From contig NZ_RDFA01000008.1 of the NCBI RefSeq assembly GCF_004118325.1, forward strand, positions 62,001-126,000: 64,000 nt of DNA, written 5' to 3'. This DNA comes from Halorientalis pallida. GTDB taxonomy: Archaea > Halobacteriota > Halobacteria > Halobacteriales > Haloarculaceae. The notes beneath the pieces were generated by a model. It had not been told where the DNA came from. It saw only the letters and a list, made by a program, of their open reading frames with translations, and did not search any database. Of this stretch, positions 25,751-34,238 are shown in pieces; positions within the stretch are counted from its first letter, which is position 1; every line of letters begins with the position of its first letter. Made by a program: the position numbers and the translations under genes.

Positions 25751-27697
25751 TCAGACGGTCTCGACGCCGTCGAAGACGAAGCGGGCACCCCCACCGGACG
25801 ACGGCTGCTCGTCGTCAGTCTCCGGAATCGTGTCACTCTCGGTCACCGTGACGGACCAGCCGTGGGCCTGCGCGATGTCGTCGACGATAGTGAGTCCCAG
25901 TCCCGGGCTGTCCTCGGTCGTGGAGTACCCCATCTCGAAGACACGGTCGCGCTGTTCGGGCGGGATGCCGGGGCCATCGTCCTCGACGACGAACCCGAAG
26001 TCCGAATCGGACGCCGGCCCGCCATCCTCGGTACCGTGCCCGGGAGCGACCGACGCGAGTCGGACCGTCACGGCTCCGTCGGCGGGTTCGGTGGCGTCGT
26101 CGGACTCTGTCCGGTGGCCAGCACCATGCTCGACAGCGTTTCTGAAGAGGTTCTCCAGCAACTGTTCGAGTCGTCCCACGTCGGCGAGAACGTGCGCGTC
26201 GGTGTCGACCACGAGGGTCGCATCGTCGGTCGGGATCGACGCCCAGCGGTCGCGGGCGACGCTGGCGAGCGACACCGGCGACGGGTCGTCGATAGTTCTG
26301 CCCTCGCGTGCCAGCGTCAGCACCTCGTCGATCAGTCGTTCCATGCGGTCGACGGCGCGGTGGCTCCGGTCGAGGTGGTCGCTCTCGACGCTGTCGTCGA
26401 GCAGGTCGAGCGAGGTCGAGACGGTCTCCAGCGGGTTGCGGAGGTCGTGGCTGATGACAGAGGCGAACGTCTCCAGGCGTTCGTTTTTGCGTTCCAGATC
26501 GAGTTCGTTGCGCTTCCGTTCGGTGATGTCACGGGTCGTCGCGAGGATGAACTCGGTGTCGTCGTCGTCGTCGTCGTCGGTCTCCAGCGGCCGGATCCGC
26601 AGGTCCAGGAACTCCGTCGACGGGGGGACGGTGGGTTCGAGAACCAGTCTGACCTCGTCGCGCTCGCCGGCGGCGATGTCGTCGACAGCGGCCTGGACGT
26701 CGGCGACGGCCGAATCGGGGAAGATGCCGACCTCGTCGAGGTAGGAGACGTGTTCGCCGATCCAGGCCTGTGCCGAGAGGTCGACGGTGTGTGCGGCGCG
26801 GAAGTTTATGAACCGGAACCGGTAGTCCCGGTCGAGGACGTAGACGCCCTCGTCCATGCTCCGGATGACCGACCGGTGCCAGTCGAGTTCCGCCTCACTC
26901 TCCTTCCGGGCGGTCACGTCGCGGACGTTGCCGACGATGCCCTCGATGCAGGGATCGTCGAGCAGGTTCCGTGCCCGGATCTCGACCCAGCGCCATGAGC
27001 CGTCACGGTGTTTCGTCCGGAGTTCGACCGTCTTCTCCGTGTCCGGGGACTCCAGAACGTCGACCAGTTCGGCCCGAATCCGCTCCACGTCGTCGGGGTG
27101 AAGGAAGTCGAAGGCGTTCTCGCCCGTTATCTCCGCCGGGTCGTACCCGAGGGTCCGCTCGACCGACGGCGTGACGTAGGTCAGGGTCCCCTCGACGTCG
27201 ATGATGAAGATGTAGTCGGCGGAGTGTTCGAGCAGTTTCGAGAACCGCGTCCGCGTCTCGTCGATCTCGCGTTCCGCGACGTGGTGTTCGACCGAGTTGG
27301 CGATCCGGTTCGCCAGGAGCGCGTACTGATCTTCCCGTGGTCCCTTCTGGAGGTAGTCGGTCACGCCCGCGGAGATGGCCTCGCTGGCGATCTCCTCGCT
27401 CCCCTTGCCGGTGAAGAGGACGAACGGGAGTTGTGGATGCTCCTCGCGGACACGTCGGAGAAACTCCAGGCCGTCCATCTGGGGCATATCGTAGTCGCTG
27501 ACGACACAGTCGAACGGCGACGCGTCGAGTCGGTCCAGCGCGGCCCGCGGATCGGTCTCGGTCGTCACGTCGATCGGTTCGTCCGTCCGGTCCAGCATCT
27601 CACCGGCCAGGTCCAGAAACGCCGGGTCGTCGTCGACGTGCAAGACCCGGATCGGGCGGGCAGACAGGTCGGTCCCAGAGCGGTGTCGTTCGTCCAT
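25751..27697 (-). CDS. Hybrid sensor histidine kinase (REC-PAS-PAS-HisKA-HATPase)
   Basis: A 648-residue cytoplasmic sensor kinase. An N-terminal receiver domain (about 15-130) has the acidic pocket VDDDP and phospho-acceptor Asp68 in SDYDMPQMDG. Two PAS domains follow (about 150-275, with the PAC-type RHRDGSWRWVEIRARN-like segment; and about 280-400). The HisKA H-box is VISHDLRNPLETVS (about 415-428). The ATPase domain has NLFRNAVEHG (N box), DDGPGIPPEQ (G1) and PGLGLTIVDD (G2). There is no membrane segment, so it senses an internal signal. The ATG at 27697 is chosen over the GTG one codon upstream. No response regulator is adjacent. Confidence 0.9.
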   Translation of the reverse strand: MDERHRSGTDLSARPIRVLHVDDDPAFLDLAGEMLDRTDEPIDVTTETDPRAALDRLDASPFDCVVSDYDMPQMDGLEFLRRVREEHPQLPFVLFTGKGSEEIASEAISAGVTDYLQKGPREDQYALLANRIANSVEHHVAEREIDETRTRFSKLLEHSADYIFIIDVEGTLTYVTPSVERTLGYDPAEITGENAFDFLHPDDVERIRAELVDVLESPDTEKTVELRTKHRDGSWRWVEIRARNLLDDPCIEGIVGNVRDVTARKESEAELDWHRSVIRSMDEGVYVLDRDYRFRFINFRAAHTVDLSAQAWIGEHVSYLDEVGIFPDSAVADVQAAVDDIAAGERDEVRLVLEPTVPPSTEFLDLRIRPLETDDDDDDDTEFILATTRDITERKRNELDLERKNERLETFASVISHDLRNPLETVSTSLDLLDDSVESDHLDRSHRAVDRMERLIDEVLTLAREGRTIDDPSPVSLASVARDRWASIPTDDATLVVDTDAHVLADVGRLEQLLENLFRNAVEHGAGHRTESDDATEPADGAVTVRLASVAPGHGTEDGGPASDSDFGFVVEDDGPGIPPEQRDRVFEMGYSTTEDSPGLGLTIVDDIAQAHGWSVTVTESDTIPETDDEQPSSGGGARFVFDGVETV

Positions 27698-27830
27698 CAC
27701 GATTTCACACGGCCGATGTCTACGGCAAATCGTGTGGCATCACGAACCTGTCCGTATTAAATCCAACCCCTGTATCGGATCGATTAATCGCGGGCGACAG
27801 CGGCGGCCACAGCCTCCCAGTTGACGAACA

Positions 27831-27840
27831 GTTAAGTAGC
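27831..27840 (+). promoter_or_regulatory. TATA-like box of the GNAT regulator gene
   Basis: The element AGTTAAGTAG, just 20-30 bases before ATG 27861, suits a leaderless transcript. The divergent intergenic region (27698-27860) also holds ATTAAAT near 27755 and ATTAATC near 27785. These may serve the histidine kinase in the other direction. Confidence 0.45.
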
Positions 27841-27860
27841 GTGGCGTGGTAACGCACCTC

Positions 27861-28595
27861 ATGGAACTCACAGAACAGTTAGAGTTCGGTCACCGCGGGC
27901 GCAGAGACGTCTACGAGTACATCGAGAGTCACGGGGACGTTTCGCAGGCGCAGGCGCGTGACGCCCTGAACATGGAGGCACGGGAGTTCGGGCACCACGT
28001 AGCGATCCTGAAACGCGACGGGATACTCGCCGAAACCGACGCGGGACACCTCCAGATCGCCTACGACGAGGCTGCCGAGGAGGAGTACGAAGAAGACGCG
28101 ATCGAGTACACCATCCGGCAGGCTCGACAGGCGGACATGACCGGGATCGTCGGTGTGATGCGGTCGGCCATCGACGCGGGGACATACGTGGTCGCCGAGA
28201 GCGTCGCAGACATGATCGACCACGAGGAGGTTCTCCTCCGGCACAACGAACTGGAGTCACGGATGTTCTTCGTCGCCTGCGTCGAGAACGACGTTGTCGG
28301 CTGGGTCCACCTCGAACACCCGGAGATGGAGAAGCTGTCCCACACGGCGGAACTCACCGTCGGCGTCCTCGACGAGTACCGGGAACACGGTATCGGGAGC
28401 CACCTCCTCCAGCGCGGGCTCGAATGGGCCGCACAGCAGGGTTACGAGCGCATCTACAACAGCGTGCCCTCGACCAACGAGGCCGCGATCGAGTTCCTGA
28501 AAGCGCACGGCTGGGAGGAGGAGGCCCGCCGCCACGACCACTACAGGCTGGACGGCGACTACATCGACGAAGTGATGATGGAGATCGACCTCTAG
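27861..28595 (+). CDS. GNAT acetyltransferase with N-terminal winged-helix domain
   Basis: A 244-residue two-domain protein. Residues about 8-70 are a winged helix (GRRDVYEYIESHGDVSQAQAR start; the recognition region ends REFGHHVAILKRDGILAE). Residues about 88-235 are a GNAT domain, with the acetyl-CoA-binding segment VLDEYREHGIGSHLLQRGLEWA (Q/R-x2-G-x-G/A equivalent) and NEAAIEFLKAHGWEEEARR. ATG 27861 is preferred over an in-frame start 15 bases upstream because MELTEQLEFGHRGR fits the family. It may acetylate a protein or a small molecule and bind DNA. The gene ends tail-to-tail with, and overlaps by four bases, a small zinc protein. Confidence 0.85.
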   Translation: MELTEQLEFGHRGRRDVYEYIESHGDVSQAQARDALNMEAREFGHHVAILKRDGILAETDAGHLQIAYDEAAEEEYEEDAIEYTIRQARQADMTGIVGVMRSAIDAGTYVVAESVADMIDHEEVLLRHNELESRMFFVACVENDVVGWVHLEHPEMEKLSHTAELTVGVLDEYREHGIGSHLLQRGLEWAAQQGYERIYNSVPSTNEAAIEFLKAHGWEEEARRHDHYRLDGDYIDEVMMEIDL

Positions 28596-28747
28596 AGGTC
28601 GGCATCGTCGAGCGGATCGGCGACTACACCGTCTTTCTGCGCCCAGACCCGTGCGTGGCCGGCACACACCAGCCGGTTCTCGTCCCAGGGGATGTGGAGT
28701 TCCACGGCGGCCGACGCCTCGCAGTCGGCCGCCGAACAGGTAGGCAT
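28592..28747 (-). CDS. Small cysteine-containing (zinc-binding?) protein
   Basis: A 51-residue protein, MPTCSAADCEASAAVEL..., with CSAADC near the N-terminus and VCAGHARVW at about residues 27-35. The Cys-x4-Cys and Cys-x2-His pairs make a plausible zinc site. Longer starts upstream (up to 28798) are possible but add unlike sequence. Very small proteins of this kind are frequent in haloarchaea. Its stop codon shares the palindrome TCTAGA with the stop of the convergent GNAT gene. Confidence 0.65.
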   Translation of the reverse strand: MPTCSAADCEASAAVELHIPWDENRLVCAGHARVWAQKDGVVADPLDDADL

Positions 28748-28825
28748 ACTCGACGGTTGATCGGCCACCCTCATCGTTCGTCCGGTAGCGGACGGCATCG
28801 CACTTCGAAGCCGGTGTGCGGTCGT

Positions 28826-29929
28826 TCAGTCGTCGCCGACCACCGGCGTCTGTCGAACGTCCCGTTCGAGTCGGTCCGCCTGTTCGAGCCGGTGCCGTCG
28901 TGCCTGTTCCGGCGTGACCGTCCCCTCGCCGTCGATGGCGTGCGTGAGCGGCTCGTAGGACCCGACGTCGAATCCCAGACGTTCCAGGTAGGACCGGACG
29001 GCGTCGGAGTCCAGTCCGTCCCGGATGGCCGCGTTGACGTGTTCGATCACCGTCTCGAACGGTGGCAGGACGATCTCCGCGTCGGTCACGCGGCCGGCGT
29101 CGTCGCCGATACGGACCGGTGTGTCCGCGGCGTCCGTCGCGACTGTGGCGACCGCGTCGGCGAGGCGGACGACCTGGCTGGGGAGAGCGGTATCCGGCGA
29201 CCGCCACTCGACAGTCCCGAACCGGTCCCGCAACTGGACGGGTGTCCAGATGGCACTCTCCGGATCGAAGTTCGCCGCGACGGCGTGACGGTCGACGCCC
29301 GCGTCGCTGGCCGCCTGCTCGAACTCCTCGTAGCGCCGTTCCAGTCGCCGCGTCCACTGGTCGCGTTCGTCGAGGTAGCGCCACAACCGCCCCTGGTGTG
29401 GGAGGTCGTCGTAGGCCAGCCAGCGGTACAGTTTCGACCGAGCGCCGGCGGCCAGGTGTCGGCCACGGAAGTACGGCGAGGAGTTGACCAGCGCCAGCGC
29501 GGGGTCGAGCGCTATCAGCGTGTTCAACTGGTCGACCTCGTGGCCGGGCGACTGCTCCACGTGGACGTGCGTGCCCGCGCAGTGGCGAACGTACTCGAAG
29601 TCGTCGCCGAGGATGCGATCCTGGATCCTGGTCCGCTCGCTGGGCCGATCACGGATCACCCCCTCGCGGATCGGTGTCGCCAGCGGCACCAGACGCTTCC
29701 CCGTCCCCTCTGCCTGCCGGAGGACAGCGCCGATCCGTTCGAACAACTCGCGACGCAACGCCGCGGTCGTCTCACAGGGTGTCGTCTTGATCTCCAGCAG
29801 CGGCTCGACGAACTCCCGTTCGACGCCTGGCGACGCGGTCACGAGATCGCCCGGTTCGACCAGCCGCCCGTCCGCGTCCACGACCCAGTACTCGACCTCG
29901 ATGCTCCGTCGTAACGAGTTCCCTGACAT
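28826..29929 (-). CDS. gshA: Glutamate-cysteine ligase family protein (GCS2)
   Basis: A 367-residue protein of the glutamate-cysteine ligase 2 family. The N-terminal strand RRSIEVEYWVVDADGRLVE and the ligand motif FVEPLLEIKTTPCE (about 40-53) carry Glu ligands for Mg-ATP. CAGTHVHVEQ (about 117-126) is the GCS2 active-site signature, and TVEWRSPDTALP (about 239-250) follows. Haloarchaea use gamma-glutamylcysteine instead of glutathione, and characterised haloarchaeal GshA belongs to this family (established). Whether this copy is the main enzyme or a paralogue cannot be told from sequence alone. Confidence 0.82.
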   Translation of the reverse strand: MSGNSLRRSIEVEYWVVDADGRLVEPGDLVTASPGVEREFVEPLLEIKTTPCETTAALRRELFERIGAVLRQAEGTGKRLVPLATPIREGVIRDRPSERTRIQDRILGDDFEYVRHCAGTHVHVEQSPGHEVDQLNTLIALDPALALVNSSPYFRGRHLAAGARSKLYRWLAYDDLPHQGRLWRYLDERDQWTRRLERRYEEFEQAASDAGVDRHAVAANFDPESAIWTPVQLRDRFGTVEWRSPDTALPSQVVRLADAVATVATDAADTPVRIGDDAGRVTDAEIVLPPFETVIEHVNAAIRDGLDSDAVRSYLERLGFDVGSYEPLTHAIDGEGTVTPEQARRHRLEQADRLERDVRQTPVVGDD

Positions 29930-30048
29930 TGTGATCCCGAGGCGAGTGCGACGGCGCCGACTCCCCGACGCCCTCGACCCGTGGTAACTGTTGACATTTC
30001 GGAAAACGGTTCGCCCTCACAAATATTTTCCGCCATGTACAAATTTCG

Positions 30049-30075
30049 TCCGTTGTTCGGTGGCCGAACGACGGG
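30049..30075. terminator. Strong 12-pair hairpin between the tmcA-DUF456 operon and gshA
   Basis: TCCGTTGTTCGG at 30049-30060, loop TGG, and CCGAACGACGGG at 30064-30075 form a stem of 12 pairs (two G-T). Read on the minus strand it lies about 72-98 bases after the DUF456 stop and just upstream of an AT-rich, TATA-like element (about 30020-30031) for gshA. It could terminate the upstream operon or be an operator of gshA. The rest of the gap 29930-30146 shows nothing else. Confidence 0.45.
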
Positions 30076-30146
30076 ACTACCGACATTCGTCCGACCTATC
30101 GTCCAGTGATGTCAACGGTTCGGCCCCGATCGTAAACAACGCGGCT

Positions 30147-30659
30147 TCAGATCAGAATGGCGAGCAGGAATCCGAGGACGAGCAGTGTCGTCAGCAGGAA
30201 CTGCGCGACGGTGCTCGCGAGCATCCCGACGGTCGTGTAGACGGCCGTTCGTGCGCTGGCCGGGCCATCGCCGGTCCGACGCAGTTCCACGAGAAAGACG
30301 ATGCCGGCGACGCCGAGCAAGATTCCCACGGGGCCGGCGACGAAAAACAGCAGGAAGCCGGCGACGCCGGCGAGCACCGTCGTCAGATTCCCTGCACCGC
30401 TGACTTTCGCCGAGACCGCGCCGGCGAACCAGTCGACCACGACGATCAACAGCCCCAGCAGGGTCAGCGCCACCAGCACGAGCAGGCCGGGGTCGGTGTA
30501 CCCCGTCGACCACCAGTAGAGGTAGACACCCCCGAGCGAGAGCAGTGCGCCGGGGACGAGGGGGATCAGCGTCCCCAGGACGCCGACGAGCGCCAGGCCG
30601 ATCGCGAGCCACACCACCAGGTCCGTGCCGAGAACGGTCGTGAGTCCGGGTCCGGTCAT
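30147..30659 (-). CDS. DUF456 family membrane protein
   Basis: A 170-residue integral membrane protein with about four or five hydrophobic segments, at about residues 11-48, 57-80, 90-120 (two) and 143-169. The arrangement of Gly/Pro-rich turns (LVPGALLSLGGVYLYWW and DWFAGAVSAKVSGAG) matches the DUF456 family of unknown function. The start overlaps the tmcA stop by four bases, so it is translated together with TmcA. Confidence 0.83.
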   Translation of the reverse strand: MTGPGLTTVLGTDLVVWLAIGLALVGVLGTLIPLVPGALLSLGGVYLYWWSTGYTDPGLLVLVALTLLGLLIVVVDWFAGAVSAKVSGAGNLTTVLAGVAGFLLFFVAGPVGILLGVAGIVFLVELRRTGDGPASARTAVYTTVGMLASTVAQFLLTTLLVLGFLLAILI

Positions 30660-32911
30660 CTGTATCGGTCGGCCTCCGTCAGTGCCGCGTCCGGGCCGAA
30701 CTCGTCGACGAGCGGTTCCAGTGCGTCACCGAGCGCGCGCATCGCCTCCGCCGTCGAGTGGTAGTCGAGCGTCGCCGCAACGGCGTCCCAGGGCCGGCCT
30801 TGGAGGGGCTTCAGGACGAGCAGTCGCTCCTGACGGGGTGTAAGGGTGAGATCCACGTCGGCGGTGAAGTACGTGACGGCCAGGCGGCGGTAGAGGCCGG
30901 GTGCCATGTCGAACAGGCCCGGACCGAAGGCCGCGCTCGCGACCTGTCGCCACTCCCAGTCGGCGAGTTCGGGGTCCGCGTCTCTGTGCAGTGCCGAGAG
31001 GGTCGCCCGCGCCACGTCCGGGTCGAGATCGGTGAGCGGGTCGGCCAGCACGTCACCGACGCGTGCGACGAACTGGTCTGCGTGGCGCGCGAACAGATCG
31101 GCCCCCGCGTCGCTCGTGGGGTCGAGCATCAGCGCGGAGTACTCACCGCTCTCGTCGTTACGCGTCGTCGAGAGGTGCACGGGAGCGTAGCCGTTCGCGG
31201 CCCAGAAGGCCAGCAGTTCGGGGGTCGCGCCGTAGCCGACGCCCAGCCAGTCCACGTCGGTCGCGAACTCCGCCCGGACCTCCGTGAGCAGGCGCGACCC
31301 CAGCCCGCGCGACCGGGCCGTGTGGTGGGTGGCGATCCGGAGGACGCGGTAGCCCACCGGGACGCCGGCCGACTCGTCCCGGAGCTGTGTCGTCAGCACG
31401 TCCGGGAGCATGTTCCCCCGGATACGAGCCCCGTCGTACATGTTCGCACGCGTCTCGTCGTCGAGGCCGCCCTCGCGGGCCAGCAACGCCACGGAGACGA
31501 CGTGGCCGTCGTGCAACAACGCGCGGACGGCGACGTTCGGCGCGTCCAGCAGTCGGGCCAGGTCGTCGGGTTCGGTCCGGTAGTGCGCCAGCACGAGCAG
31601 GCCGAACGCCTCCCGGAGCAGGGTCTCGTCGGCCACGAGGTCCGCGGCGTCGAGCGTGACGTACTCCACGGTCTCGGTCTGGGCATCCGCGACGAGTGGC
31701 TCGACCGGCGGACTGGCGTCGAGCAAGAGGGCGCGGAAGGCCCACACTTCGACGGGGTCGCCGGCCGCGTACCGGATCGGCTCGGTCATCCGGATCTCGC
31801 CGACGTCGTGATCGGTCTGGTCGAGGTGGTCGCGAAAGCGCACGGAGAAGCCCCGACCCGCGCCCTCGTAGCCGTGGACGGTCGTCGCGAACGCCACCGC
31901 CGGCGCGTCGAGGAACGAGTCGAGGACGTGGACCGGGAGCGCGGCCGCCTCGTCGACGATCACGGCGTCGGGATCGCCGGGGAGGCCGGGCCCGTCGGCC
32001 GCGTCGGCCGCCCGCCGGAAACGGACCGACCCGTCCGGGGCAGTCAGTTCGTGTGGCGTGTCGGGGTCGTCGACGGAGGCGAGGGCGTCCGCGGCGGTGA
32101 GGCGCTCGCGGGCACGTTCGAGGACTTCGGCGGCGTTACGGTACGCGGGTGCCGCCACCAGCACGTCCTCGCCCGCGAGTGCGAGCGCGCCGGCGGACAG
32201 ACCCGCGGCGCTCGACTTCCCGCGTCCGCGGTCGGCCTCGATCACGACCGCCTGCCCGGCCTCGCGCAGGCGTTCGAGTTCCAGCACTGCGTCGGCCTGA
32301 TCGTCGGTCAAGCAGGCCTCGTAGACGGCATCGGGGAAGGTCCGGGCGTCGGGGAGCGAGACGCCACCGCCGGCCACCACCGGCGGTGGATCCGTCAGGC
32401 CGTCGCGTTCGACCCGGTGGGCGTCCGCGTCGACGACGGCGATCCCGGGGTGTGTCCGGAGCGTCTCCACCAGACGCCGGCGGAAGCGGCCGGTGACGGC
32501 CGACAGGTCCGCGGGTGGGACGGCCAGTCCCTCGTCGAACCCGTCGCGGCGGTCGGGCCAGGTGTCCAGTGACGGCGTCAACAGGACGAGGAGGCCGCCG
32601 CCGTCCACGACGCCGACGGCCCGGCCGATGGTGTTGGGCCGGCAGGCCGCGTGCATGTCGAGGACGACGGCCTCGCGGGTGGTGCCGAGCAAGTCCGCGG
32701 AGCGTTCGGGCGGAAGGTGTTCGCAGTCGAGCGCGGGTTCGGGGCCGACCAGCGTCGCGTCGGACCGGTCGATGGCGGCGGCGTCGAGGGCGTCGCCGGC
32801 CGCCCGGCGTGTCCGGTCCGGGTCGCCCGCGAGAACCAGCAGGCGGCGCTCGTCGGTCTCGCGGGCCTCGTCACGGAGGGGACCGACGACGCCGTCGAGC
32901 ATACGCCTCAT
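30656..32911 (-). CDS. tmcA: tRNA(Met) cytidine acetyltransferase TmcA
   Basis: A 751-residue RNA acetyltransferase. TmcA/Nat10/Kre33 relatives make N4-acetylcytidine in tRNA and, in archaea, widely in other RNAs. An N-terminal RNA-binding domain is followed by a helicase-like module with Walker A ADRGRGKSSA (about 227-236) and VIVDEAAALP (Walker B, about 318-327). The GNAT module contains RIATHHTARSRGLGSRLL and GYGATPELLAFWAANGYAPV (about 535-590). A C-terminal helical region with LKPLQGRPWDAVA ends the protein. ATG 32911 is used; 32902 is an alternative. It is divergent from the nitronate monooxygenase gene with about 80 bases between starts. Confidence 0.92.
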   Translation of the reverse strand: MRRMLDGVVGPLRDEARETDERRLLVLAGDPDRTRRAAGDALDAAAIDRSDATLVGPEPALDCEHLPPERSADLLGTTREAVVLDMHAACRPNTIGRAVGVVDGGGLLVLLTPSLDTWPDRRDGFDEGLAVPPADLSAVTGRFRRRLVETLRTHPGIAVVDADAHRVERDGLTDPPPVVAGGGVSLPDARTFPDAVYEACLTDDQADAVLELERLREAGQAVVIEADRGRGKSSAAGLSAGALALAGEDVLVAAPAYRNAAEVLERARERLTAADALASVDDPDTPHELTAPDGSVRFRRAADAADGPGLPGDPDAVIVDEAAALPVHVLDSFLDAPAVAFATTVHGYEGAGRGFSVRFRDHLDQTDHDVGEIRMTEPIRYAAGDPVEVWAFRALLLDASPPVEPLVADAQTETVEYVTLDAADLVADETLLREAFGLLVLAHYRTEPDDLARLLDAPNVAVRALLHDGHVVSVALLAREGGLDDETRANMYDGARIRGNMLPDVLTTQLRDESAGVPVGYRVLRIATHHTARSRGLGSRLLTEVRAEFATDVDWLGVGYGATPELLAFWAANGYAPVHLSTTRNDESGEYSALMLDPTSDAGADLFARHADQFVARVGDVLADPLTDLDPDVARATLSALHRDADPELADWEWRQVASAAFGPGLFDMAPGLYRRLAVTYFTADVDLTLTPRQERLLVLKPLQGRPWDAVAATLDYHSTAEAMRALGDALEPLVDEFGPDAALTEADRYR

Positions 32912-32993
32912 CGACGGGCAGCCGGCTTGTGTCTGACGGTCGCGTGGCTCCGATCGCCCGAACACTCAACTGTTCGGCCTCGGAAGGACGGCC

Positions 32994-34022
32994 ATGTCGA
33001 CGGTACGAACGCCGCTCTGTGATCGGCTCGACATCGAGGTCCCGGTCGTCCAGGCCCCAATCGGCAGTGTCTCCTGTCCCGATCTCGCGGCCGCCGTCTC
33101 GGCGGCTGGCGGGCTCGGGACGCTGGCGGTCAGCTGGCTCGGCCTCGATGCCACGGAGTCGGTGATCGCGGCGACCCGCGAGCGCACGGATCGCCCGTTC
33201 GGCGTGAACCTCGTCCTCGATCCGGACACGACGATCCACGCGACAGAGGACCACCTGACGACCTGCCTCGACGCGGGCGCGGAGGTCGTCTCCTCCTCCT
33301 TCGGCGACGCCGCGCCCTACGTCGAACAGGTTCACGACGCCGGGGGGACAGTGTTACAGACCGTCGGGAGCGCCGAGGCGGCGCGCGAGGCCGTCGCGGC
33401 CGGCGTGGACGTGCTGGTCAGCCAGGGTTGGGAGGCCGGCGGCCACGTCCAGAGCGACGTGGCGACGATGCCGCTGGTGCCGGCGGTCGCCGACGTGGCG
33501 GGCGAGGAGGTACCGGTGGTCGCGGCCGGTGGTATCGCGGACGGGCGCGGACTGGCCGCGGCGCTGGCGCTGGGCGCGGACGGCGCGTGGCTCGGGACGC
33601 GGTTCGTCGCGGCCACCGAGTCCCAGGCACACCGGGCGTACCAGCAGGCGGTGACGGATGCCGGCGCGCGTGAAGCCGTCCGGTCGGAGCTGTACGACGG
33701 TGGCTGGCCCGGACAGCCCCACCGGACGCTCGAAAACGACACGTACGCCGACTGGACCGAGGCGGGTGAACCGCCGGTCGGCGAGCGCCCGGGCGAAGGC
33801 GAGACTGTCGCCCGGTACGGGAACGGGCACCCGGTCGAGCGGTACGACGACGATCCGCCGATCGCGGACGTGGAGGGTGCCGTCGATAAGATGGCCATGT
33901 ACGCCGGTCAGAGCGTCGACCTGACCGACGAGGTCCGGCCGGCCGCCGAGATCGTCGGGGAACTGGTGGCGGGGGCCTGCGAGCGTATCGACGTGTTGTC
34001 AGAATTCGCGGCCGCTGGCTGA
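32994..34022 (+). CDS. Nitronate monooxygenase family protein
   Basis: A 342-residue FMN-dependent TIM-barrel enzyme of the nitronate monooxygenase (2-nitropropane dioxygenase) family. The opening PVVQAPIGSVSCPDLAAAVS (about 16-35), the flavin site SQGWEAGGHVQ (about 143-153) and VVAAGGIADGRGLAAALALGADGAWLGTRF (about 177-206) are all present. The physiological substrate may be propionate-3-nitronate or another nitronate, but the family is broad. Nothing in the neighbourhood clarifies the role. Confidence 0.88.
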   Translation: MSTVRTPLCDRLDIEVPVVQAPIGSVSCPDLAAAVSAAGGLGTLAVSWLGLDATESVIAATRERTDRPFGVNLVLDPDTTIHATEDHLTTCLDAGAEVVSSSFGDAAPYVEQVHDAGGTVLQTVGSAEAAREAVAAGVDVLVSQGWEAGGHVQSDVATMPLVPAVADVAGEEVPVVAAGGIADGRGLAAALALGADGAWLGTRFVAATESQAHRAYQQAVTDAGAREAVRSELYDGGWPGQPHRTLENDTYADWTEAGEPPVGERPGEGETVARYGNGHPVERYDDDPPIADVEGAVDKMAMYAGQSVDLTDEVRPAAEIVGELVAGACERIDVLSEFAAAG

Positions 34023-34089
34023 TTCGACGGCAACTGGCTCGGATCCGATATGCGGACGCCTGACACGGTTGTGGCGGCATCGAAAGCGC

Positions 34090-34097
34090 TTTTAGCA
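34090..34097 (+). promoter_or_regulatory. TATA-like box of the rpl7ae operon
   Basis: TTTTAGCA at 34090-34097 predicts transcription starting near 34119-34122. That is where the folded leader described next begins, about 118 bases before the rpl7ae start codon. Confidence 0.55.
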
Positions 34098-34118
34098 GGG
34101 GATAGCCAATGAAGGGAT

Positions 34119-34238
34119 ACAGCCTGCGCGGGGTTGATGATGCTCCTAGCCTCTCAGGACTTTGCCGTCCGCCGGCACGGACGTTCGGTGGACTCTCAGG
34201 CGGGGGAGCGCGAGCCCACGCGCGGGAGGTGAATACCA
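34119..34238 (+). promoter_or_regulatory. Folded rpl7ae leader with kink-turn-like loop, candidate L7Ae autoregulatory site
   Basis: The leader can fold into one long hairpin. The basal stem pairs 34123-34133 (CCTGCGCGGGG) with 34215-34226 (CCCACGCGCGGG, one bulged A and one G-T). An asymmetric internal loop follows, with TTGATGAT on the 5' side (box C-like UGAUGA at 34135-34140) facing GCGAG on the 3' side. Above it are stems GCTCC/GGAGC (34142-34146 with 34205-34209), GCCT/AGGC, and a top hairpin CGTCCG/CGGACG (34166-34183). Tandem G-A opposite G-A next to a bulge is the core of a kink-turn, the RNA bound by L7Ae. The basal stem reaches into the Shine-Dalgarno (GGGAGGTGA at 34224-34232). 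The exact kink-turn geometry is imperfect on paper. Confidence 0.55.

Noticed and set aside
28424-29914. A 496-codon plus-strand frame antisense to gshA
   Set aside because: The GCS2 signature is on the minus strand, and this frame also overlaps the GNAT gene out of frame.
30758-32572. A 604-codon plus-strand open frame antisense to tmcA
   Set aside because: TmcA motifs are clear on the other strand; this frame is a codon-bias artefact.
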